From positions 1-10,553 of the forward strand of contig JAEZBO010000216.1 in assembly GCA_023427085.1 (NCBI GenBank): 10,553 bases of DNA, in the 5' to 3' direction. How positions within the stretch are numbered: the first letter of the stretch is position 1; each line of letters begins with the position of its first letter. This document shows, piece after piece, positions 6,740-10,553 of this stretch. The position numbers were made by a program, and so were the translations under genes. Under the pieces are notes generated by a model. That model ran no database searches and was not told where the DNA came from. It saw nothing but the letters and a program-made list of their open reading frames with translations. The stretch is from Pseudomonadota bacterium (GTDB lineage: Bacteria; Pseudomonadota; Gammaproteobacteria; Burkholderiales; Burkholderiaceae_B).

Positions 6740-7079
6740 AGCGGGACTGGCGGCGGCGCTGTGGTGCCTGGCGCTGCCCGCCGCCGCGCAGACGCTCGAA
6801 GGCCAGGCCTTGGCCAAGGCCAATCAGTGCCTGGCCTGCCATCAGGTCGATGCCAAGCGGGTCGGGCCGTCGTTCCGGGCCGTCGGTGAACGGTTCGCCG
6901 GCACCGAGGGTGCGCAGGATTACCTGGCCAAGGCGATCCGCCACGGCGGCCGCGGCCGCTGGGGCGCGATCCCGATGCCGGCGCAGCCGCAAGTCGACGA
7001 GCAGGAGGCCAAGGACCTGGCCAGCTGGATCCTGTCGCTGGGCGACAAGTCGCCGCCAGCGGAATCCGGCAAGCCTTGA
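6732..7079 (+). CDS. Small periplasmic class I cytochrome c
   Basis: A 115-residue monohaem c-type cytochrome, an electron carrier of the periplasm. Signal peptide MNRAGLAAALWCLALPAAAQ (1-20). Haem-binding CLACH gives C33, C36 and axial H37. The sixth ligand is very probably M82 in GRWGAIPMPAQ (about 75-85), followed by a C-terminal helix EQEAKDLASWILSLG. This is the layout of cytochrome c551/c552. A short proline-rich tail ends the protein. The ATG at 6732 lies within the last eight bases of ilvD in another frame; it is preferred because it gives the signal peptide, although the frame is open further upstream inside ilvD. No clear ribosome binding site, so translation may be coupled to ilvD. 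The redox partner cannot be told from context. Confidence 0.9.
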   Translation: MNRAGLAAALWCLALPAAAQTLEGQALAKANQCLACHQVDAKRVGPSFRAVGERFAGTEGAQDYLAKAIRHGGRGRWGAIPMPAQPQVDEQEAKDLASWILSLGDKSPPAESGKP

Positions 7080-7344
7080 GGCCTGGCGGCGCCGCGCGGC
7101 GCAGCCGGTATTGCAGTGCTCGGCGGCTGCGCGACTCGCGATTGCCGGTAGATCGTGGTTCTCGATAGCGCGCGGCGGCCGGATATCGCAGCGCTCGAAG
7201 CCGGCGCGCTGCGCCTGGCTGGCGCGGCAAACTCCTTCGGGTTGCGACACCGGGCCATGCGCCTGTTGCGCCCCGGCCGCGGCGCTGCCTGTATGCTAAC
7301 GGCAGGTACGGGCCGGTTCGGCCCGTCGTCTCCGGGAGCCTCTG
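7080..7344. other. Gap of 265 bp between cytochrome c and msrA
   Basis: No supported gene. It begins with a perfect 14-bp palindrome GCGCCGCGCGGCGC (7089-7102), extendable with one mismatch to a 22-nt hairpin, ten bases after the cytochrome stop. It could slow or end transcription but lacks a T-run. The right end holds TGTATGCTAAC (7290-7300), an extended -10-like sequence for msrA. Its best upstream partner, TTGCGC at 7266-7271, is 20 bp away, too far for a standard promoter. Confidence 0.5.
7308..7326 (+). other. Hairpin in the msrA leader
   Basis: ACGGGCCG (7308-7315) and CGGCCCGT (7319-7326) form a perfect 8-bp stem with a 3-nt loop. It ends 18 bases before the msrA ATG and just ahead of the ribosome binding site GGGAG (7334-7338). 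There is no T-run. It may stabilise the leader or tune translation; function is unknown. Confidence 0.5.
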
Positions 7345-7905
7345 ATGAGCGCAACGTCCGCCACGACTTCGTCCAGCCAATTCGCCGTCCTGGGCGGCGG
7401 CTGTTTCTGGTGCGTCGAGGCCGTCTTCAAACCTTTGCGCGGCGTCCTGTCGGTGACCTCCGGTTATGCCGGCGGCCATGTCGACAATCCCAACTACGAG
7501 CAGGTCTGCGATGGCCATACCGGCCATATCGAAGTGGCGCGGGTCGAGTTCGATCCGGCCCAGGTCTCGTATGCCGACCTGTTGCAGGTCTTCTTCGCCA
7601 CGCACGACCCGACCACGCAGGATCGCCAGGGCAACGACGTCGGTCCGCAGTATCGTTCGGCCATCTTCTGGCAGGACGCCGAACAGCAGCAGGTTGCGCA
7701 GTCGGTGATCGACGGGCTCGAGCGCGAACAGGTCTTTGGCGCCCCGATCGTCACGCAGCTGCTGCCGCCAGCCAGGTTCTGGCCGGCCGAGTCCTATCAC
7801 GAGGACTACTTCGCCCGCCATCCGCAGCAGGGCTACTGCCAGTTCGTCATCGCGCCCAAGGTCGCCAAGCTGCGCAAGCAGTTCGCCGACAAGCTGGCGC
7901 GCTAG
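7345..7905 (+). CDS. msrA: Peptide methionine-S-sulfoxide reductase MsrA
   Basis: MsrA reduces the S-epimer of methionine sulfoxide in proteins and free methionine, repairing oxidative damage in the cytoplasm with thioredoxin as reductant. 186 residues, normal length. The catalytic motif is GGGCFWCVEA with C20 as nucleophile. Also present are SGYAGGHVDNPNYEQVC, the substrate-pocket stretch HDPTTQDRQGNDVGPQYRS (about 87-105), and ESYHEDYF. C165 in GYCQF is the likely resolving cysteine; the additional C-terminal recycling cysteine of E. coli MsrA is absent. GGGAG lies six bases before the ATG. The gene stands alone, with a 265-bp gap before it and a convergent gene after it. Its TAG stop is part of a 9-bp tandem repeat. 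Confidence 0.96.
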   Translation: MSATSATTSSSQFAVLGGGCFWCVEAVFKPLRGVLSVTSGYAGGHVDNPNYEQVCDGHTGHIEVARVEFDPAQVSYADLLQVFFATHDPTTQDRQGNDVGPQYRSAIFWQDAEQQQVAQSVIDGLEREQVFGAPIVTQLLPPARFWPAESYHEDYFARHPQQGYCQFVIAPKVAKLRKQFADKLAR

Positions 7906-7943
7906 TGGCGCTAGTGGCGCCAGTGGCGCCAGTGGCGCTAGTC
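7902..7943. repeat. 9-bp tandem repeat spanning the msrA stop codon
   Basis: Four full copies of CTAGTGGCG or CCAGTGGCG (7902-7910, 7911-7919, 7920-7928, 7929-7937) and a partial fifth (7938-7943). The first copy contains the msrA stop codon, so stops recur in frame at 7903, 7912 and 7939, with CAG replacing TAG in copies 3 and 4. Unit length is a multiple of three, so slippage keeps the frame. Confidence 0.9.
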
Positions 7944-7975
7944 GCCGCCGCTGCTACCGCGTAGCGGCCAGCCGC

Positions 7976-8030
7976 GACGGTGCCGCGGCCAGCAATTGGC
8001 CACCGTCGAGAGCACTGGCCGCGGCGGCAC
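7976..8030. repeat. Nested inverted repeats between convergent msrA and hpd
   Basis: GACGGTG (7976-7982) pairs with CACCGTC (8001-8007) around a GGCCA/TGGCC core. Alternatively, GTGCCGCGGCCAG (7980-7992) pairs with CTGGCCGCGGCGGCAC (8015-8030), with three extra bases. The two folds exclude each other. Position between two convergent genes suits a bidirectional terminator, but there is no T-run on either side, so this remains a guess. Confidence 0.45.
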
Positions 8031-8059
8031 AGCGCGCGCGGACGGCGGCCGCCAGACCG

Positions 8060-9172
8060 CTATTCCACGGTCTTGAGCACGCCGCGGCGCATCTGGTCCA
8101 GTTCGATCGATTCGAACAGGGCCTTGAAGTTGCCCTCGCCGAACCCGTCGTTGCCCTTGCGCTGGATGATCTCGAAGAAGATCGGGCCGATCTGGTTCTC
8201 GGTGAAGATCTGCAGCAGCAGGCCACCATCGGGCGCGCCGTCCAGCAGGATGCGGTTCTGGTACAGGCGCGGCGTGTCCTCACGGTGTCCCGGCAGCCGG
8301 CGCTCGAGCAGCTCGTAATAGGTCTCGGGCGTGTCCAGGAACTTCAGGCCGGTCGCGCGCAAGGCCTCGACCGTCTCGTAGATGTTGTCGGTGCCCAGCG
8401 CGATGTGCTGGATGCCCTCGCCGCGGTACAGGTCCAGGTATTCCTGGATCTGGCCTTTTTCCTCGGTGCCTTCCTCGTTGATCGGGATGCGGATCATGCC
8501 GCAAGGCGAGGTCATGGCCTTGGACTTCACGCCGGTCACCTTGCCTTCGATATCGAAGTAGCGCACCTCACGGAAGTTGAACAGGCGCTCGTAGAACTCG
8601 GCCCATTCTGCCATCCGACCCTTGTGCACGTTGTGGGTCAGGTGATCGACGATCGACAGCCCGGCGCCGGCATGGTCCATGTCGCTGCGCGCGGTGTCGG
8701 TGGCGATCGGCTCGAAATCCACGTCATAGATGCTGATGTCGCCAATGCCGCCATGGCCGTTCTTGCCGCGCCAGCGGTCGACCAGGTAGATCAGCGAGTC
8801 GCCGATGCCCTTGATGGCCGGAATGTTCAGTTCCATCGGGCCGCTGCCCGAGTCGAAGCCCCAGGCGCCCAGTTCGAGCGCGCGCTTATAGGCCTTGGCG
8901 GCATCGTCGACGCGGAACGCGATCGCACAGATCGACGGGCCATGCAGCCGCGCGAAGCGCTGCGCGAACGAATCCGGCTCGGCGTTGATCAGGAAGTTGA
9001 TGCCGCCCTGGCGATACAGCGTCACGCGCTTGTGGCGATGGCGGGCAATCGCCTTGAAGCCCAGCGATTCGAAAACCTTGCCCAGCGCTTCGGGATCGGG
9101 CGCCGTGTATTCGATGAATTCGAAGCCGGCCGTGCCCATCGGGTTGTCCCAGGTCTGGAATGTCTCGCTCAT
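8060..9172 (-). CDS. hpd: 4-hydroxyphenylpyruvate dioxygenase
   Basis: HPD turns 4-hydroxyphenylpyruvate into homogentisate with O2 and Fe(II), the second step of tyrosine breakdown; cytoplasmic. 370 residues, of the usual bacterial length. Two vicinal-oxygen-chelate domains are visible, N-terminal from about 15 to 150 and catalytic from about 165 to 345. The predicted iron ligands are H177 (SIVDHLTHNVHKG), H256 (GIQHIALGTDNIY) and E334 (PIFFEIIQRKG). The C-terminal GFGEGNFKALFESIE is the typical active-site lid. The ATG at 9170-9172 has AAGAGG six bases upstream; the open frame beyond it lacks family similarity. The gene is divergent from an Lrp/AsnC regulator, its likely controller. Homogentisate dioxygenase and the later enzymes are not in the window. 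Confidence 0.97.
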   Translation of the reverse strand: MSETFQTWDNPMGTAGFEFIEYTAPDPEALGKVFESLGFKAIARHRHKRVTLYRQGGINFLINAEPDSFAQRFARLHGPSICAIAFRVDDAAKAYKRALELGAWGFDSGSGPMELNIPAIKGIGDSLIYLVDRWRGKNGHGGIGDISIYDVDFEPIATDTARSDMDHAGAGLSIVDHLTHNVHKGRMAEWAEFYERLFNFREVRYFDIEGKVTGVKSKAMTSPCGMIRIPINEEGTEEKGQIQEYLDLYRGEGIQHIALGTDNIYETVEALRATGLKFLDTPETYYELLERRLPGHREDTPRLYQNRILLDGAPDGGLLLQIFTENQIGPIFFEIIQRKGNDGFGEGNFKALFESIELDQMRRGVLKTVE

Positions 9173-9232
9173 GTCTGCCTCTTGTGTCGGGTTGCAGGCG
9201 GCGCCACGGCTGCGGCACGCCATCGTCGACAC

Positions 9233-9260
9233 ATTCTAAGTAATGAGGCAGGGCAGGCAA
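9233..9260 (-). promoter_or_regulatory. Candidate hpd promoter
   Basis: On the minus strand TTGCCT (9255-9260) and TAGAAT (9233-9238) are 16 bp apart, a fair sigma-70 promoter. Transcription would start near 9226 with a leader of about 54 nt. The -35 overlaps the perfect palindrome GCAATTGC (9257-9264), a possible operator. Confidence 0.55.
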
Positions 9261-9282
9261 TTGCGTTCTGAACCCTCTGGCG

Positions 9283-9306
9283 GCAATAACGAGCAATAAT
9301 ATTGTG
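9283..9306. promoter_or_regulatory. Putative Lrp/AsnC-type operator between hpd and lrp
   Basis: GCAATAA occurs at 9283-9289 and again at 9293-9299, ten bp apart, i.e. one helical turn. The second copy is part of the dyad CAATA-A-TATTG (9294-9304). AT-rich dyads repeated in phase with the helix are what Lrp-family regulators bind. The site lies just ahead of the regulator gene and about 25 bp upstream of the hpd -35, suiting autoregulation and control of hpd. The binding itself is inferred. Confidence 0.45.
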
Positions 9307-9334
9307 CAAATATCGATACCTGGGGCATCAGAAG

Positions 9335-9811
9335 ATGGGATATGAATTGGACAGGACAGATCGACGCATACTCGACGAATTGCAGCGCGACGGCCGCCTC
9401 AGCAACCAGGAACTCGCCGAGCGCGTCTCGCTGTCGCCCAGCCCCTGTCTGCGCCGGGTCAAGCGGCTCGAGGCCAGCGGCATCATCCAGCGATACGTCG
9501 CCGTGCTCGATGCCGAAAAGGTTGGCTTGAGCCTGGTCGCTTACGTCAACATCCGCTTGCGCAAGCACAGCGGCAGCGGCCATGAGCCAATGGCGGCGTT
9601 TCGCCGCGACGTGCAGCTGTGGCCGGAAGTGGTGGCCTGCTATGCGATGACTGGCGACATGGACTATCTGCTGCGGGTGCAGGTACGCGACCTGGCGCAC
9701 TTTTCCCACTTCTCGATGAACACGCTGATGCAGCATCCGTCGGTGGTCGATATGCGCTCGAGCTTCGCGCTGCAGAAGATCAAGGAGCGTGGCGAACTGG
9801 CGATCGCCTAG
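9335..9811 (+). CDS. Lrp/AsnC-family transcriptional regulator
   Basis: A 158-residue DNA-binding regulator with the standard two-part layout. The N-terminal winged helix-turn-helix starts LDRTDRRILDELQRDGRLSN (5-24), with the HTH continuing through ELAERVSLSPSPCLRRVKRL (26-45). The C-terminal RAM/AsnC ligand-binding domain covers about 65-150, including YAMTGDMDYLLRVQV (103-117). Such proteins form octamers and sense amino acids. The ATG at 9335 is chosen because homologues start a few residues before LDxxD; a TTG at 9302 in the same frame would add 11 residues and would overlap the putative operator. Divergent from hpd, so the likely ligand is tyrosine, phenylalanine or a related keto acid (inference). 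No recognisable terminator directly after the stop. Confidence 0.95.
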   Translation: MGYELDRTDRRILDELQRDGRLSNQELAERVSLSPSPCLRRVKRLEASGIIQRYVAVLDAEKVGLSLVAYVNIRLRKHSGSGHEPMAAFRRDVQLWPEVVACYAMTGDMDYLLRVQVRDLAHFSHFSMNTLMQHPSVVDMRSSFALQKIKERGELAIA

Positions 9812-9940
9812 ATAGAGCGGCGCGCGGGGTGGTCGTCTGCGGCGCTGGCGTCGGGCCGCTGCCGTGTCTCTCTGAGGGGTTCTACAGCGGAGAGATTGCC
9901 AATGTATGGATGGGGTGGGCTTGCGTGCCGATGCTTCCAT
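9812..9940. other. Gap after the Lrp-family gene, before the repeat array
   Basis: No gene or clear terminator. A weak CTCTC/GAGAG pairing (about 9868-9894) is all I see. Base composition drops from the GC-rich coding level toward more A/T to the right. Confidence 0.4.
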
Positions 9941-10146
9941 ATAGGAGGGGTGTCTATGGGGGCTTCCCTAGGAGAACCTCTATAGGAGTCCGTCTACAGA
10001 CTAGTTCTACAGGAGAACCTCCATAGAAGAACCTCCATAGGAGAACCTCCATAGGAGAACCTCCATAGGAGAACCTCTATAGGAGAGCTTCTGTAGGAGA
10101 GCTTCTATAGGAGAGCCGCTATAGGAGTACTCCTATAGGGAGATCT
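9941..10146. repeat. 14-bp tandem repeat array (consensus ATAGGAGAACCTCY)
   Basis: About fifteen head-to-tail units of 12-15 bp, mostly exactly 14. The best-conserved block is 10009-10078 (five units: 10009, 10023, 10037, 10051, 10065), with identical copies at 10037 and 10051. Units to the right drift to GGAGAGCTTCT, GGAGAGCCGCT and GGAGTACTCCT; units on the left are more diverged. Each unit carries GGAG followed by CTCC-like sequence, so it can fold on itself or pair with its neighbours. Fourteen is not a multiple of three, and TAG appears in all plus-strand frames within three units, so it is not protein-coding on that strand. It lies between the lrp gene and the promoter at the right edge. 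No repeat family is recognised. Confidence 0.9.
10119..10138. repeat. Perfect 20-bp palindrome within the array
   Basis: CTATAGGAGTACTCCTATAG is fully self-complementary, centred between 10128 and 10129. It comprises one diverged array unit and the beginning of the next. It could be a protein-binding site or form a cruciform or RNA hairpin. Confidence 0.9.
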
Positions 10147-10275
10147 AAAAGGCGAGCCGCTGTAAGCGAGGCTTTCCAACGGGAGGCCGCTTTTGGCGGA
10201 AGCCTACGTAGCGGAACCCTCTCTAGGGGGATGTCTATAGGGCGGCCTCCATTCGACTGGCATCTACGAGAGGAG
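10147..10275. repeat. Degenerate continuation of the array
   Basis: Irregular units of about 12-17 bp still alternate purine-rich GGCG/GGGAG with pyrimidine-rich CCGCT/CCTCC. Many remain self-complementary although the sequence changes: GGCGAGCC (10151-10158), AGCGAGGCT (10165-10173) and GGCGGAAGCC (10195-10204). AGGCTTTCC (10169-10177) can also pair with GGAAGCCT (10198-10205). Boundaries are judged by eye. Confidence 0.55.
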
Positions 10276-10435
10276 GCTACCCAGGCGTGCCAAAAAAATT
10301 ATCAGCGCAGCAATTTCGAGCCTGGTTGAACCATTAACCGATATCTTTCAAGCACTTCCTCTGTAGTGCACTGGAAGTTTTCCTGCCGATTCCTGCGATA
10401 TTCGTCCCGTTTCCCGCCGTCTTTTCCCAGTCGAC
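10276..10435. other. Gene-free stretch between array and right-edge promoter
   Basis: No gene. It holds an A-rich tract CCAAAAAAATTATC (10290-10303). A small stem ACTTCC (10354-10359)/GGAAGT (10373-10378), with AGTGCACT between the arms, is followed by TTTTCC. The stem resembles a weak terminator but is too short to call. Confidence 0.4.
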
Positions 10436-10465
10436 TTGCACGCCCCAAAAAAGCCGTGCTATAGT
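10436..10465 (+). promoter_or_regulatory. Strong sigma-70 promoter, probably of a stable-RNA (rRNA) operon
   Basis: TTGCAC (10436-10441), an 18-bp spacer, then TATAGT (10460-10465). The discriminator that follows, TCGCCCCC, is GC-rich as in promoters under stringent control. The transcript would start near 10472, and no ATG with a good ribosome binding site follows. The initial sequence TTCGCTGCTCACG recalls leader starts of betaproteobacterial rRNA operons (from memory). The mature RNA lies outside the window. Confidence 0.6.
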
Positions 10466-10471
10466 TCGCCC

Positions 10472-10553
10472 CCTTCGCTGCTCACGCAACTGAATTGTCA
10501 TAAATCAGATGCAGGCGGCGGGGCCGAAAGGGTAGTGCAGTGATGGCTTCCGA
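10472..10553 (+). other. Start of untranslated leader, possibly rRNA operon
   Basis: The last 80 bases downstream of the strong promoter contain no coding start that I can support. The content (CTTCGCTGCTCACGC, GGGCCGAAAGGG) fits an rRNA or tRNA operon leader. Neither an antitermination box nor the 16S 5' end is reached, so this rests on the promoter type and position alone. Confidence 0.35.

Noticed and set aside
5072..6823. Open frame of 583 codons on the minus strand
   Set aside because: Lies antisense to the unmistakable ilvD. Its His/Ala/Asp/Gly-rich translation is the usual shadow of high-GC codon use.
6655..7821. Open frame of 388 codons on the minus strand
   Set aside because: Covers the cytochrome c gene, the gap and part of msrA in antisense. 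Arg/Pro/Ala-rich with no domain.
7155..7964. Possible gene starting in the gap before msrA
   Set aside because: The frame runs on through msrA as a shadow, and the part unique to the gap (7155-7344) has no recognisable similarity or ribosome binding site.
7736..9271. Open frame of 511 codons on the plus strand
   Set aside because: Starts inside msrA and runs antisense to hpd. Low-complexity shadow translation.
9941..10146. CRISPR array
   Set aside because: Units are 14 bp and directly adjacent, with no unique spacers and no cas genes.
9941..10146. Minus-strand reading of the array, which shows GGAGG about eight bases before ATG in each unit and no stop in perfect units
   Set aside because: The pattern follows from the repeat sequence itself. 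The array is too diverged to give a long frame, and no promoter or conserved product is seen.
10354..10384. Intrinsic terminator for the Lrp-family gene
   Set aside because: The stem is only six bp around a 13-nt loop and lies more than 500 bp after the stop codon, beyond the repeat array.

Overview
The window looks like chromosome of a high-GC betaproteobacterium of the order Burkholderiales, most likely the Alcaligenaceae (Bordetella/Achromobacter type). The reasons are the strong GC bias at third codon positions, a TctA/TctB citrate-type transporter of the kind abundant in that family, a ZapB-like/ZapA/6S RNA cluster, and the sequence character of Lgt, IlvD and the homogentisate-pathway dioxygenase. 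This placement is inference from protein recognition; no database was searched.

Layout. Positions 1-1892, minus strand: a two-gene tctB-tctA transporter operon, tctA running off the left edge. 1893-2310: a control region, AT-rich on the left and very GC-rich on the right, separating it from the plus-strand cell-division pair zapB-like/zapA (2311-3056, overlapping by one base). 6S RNA follows (about 3086-3268) and ends at a strong intrinsic terminator (3278-3314). A secreted SIMPL-domain protein (3417-4184, plus) overlaps the 3' end of the convergent lgt (4171-4962, minus) by 14 bp. Lgt is divergent from ilvD (5054-6739, plus), whose last codons overlap the start of a small periplasmic cytochrome c (6732-7079). 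After 265 bp without a gene comes msrA (7345-7905). Its stop codon sits inside a 9-bp tandem repeat. The convergent hpd (8060-9172, minus) follows, then a divergent Lrp/AsnC regulator (9335-9811, plus), probably its regulator. The last 740 bp hold no protein gene but a 14-bp tandem repeat array (about 9941-10146) with a degenerate tail to about 10275. At the right edge is a strong promoter with a GC-rich discriminator, which I read as the promoter of a stable-RNA (probably rRNA) operon lying mostly outside the window.

How it fits together. Most of this is housekeeping: division-ring assembly, global transcription control by 6S RNA, lipoprotein maturation, branched-chain amino acid synthesis, oxidative repair of methionine and tyrosine catabolism. 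The gene content is ordinary. The unusual material is non-coding: the self-complementary 14-bp array upstream of the putative rRNA promoter, the repeat embedded in the msrA stop codon, and the dyad-rich control regions of hpd/lrp and tctBA. I did not find an undescribed multi-gene system; the repeat array is the best candidate for something undescribed.
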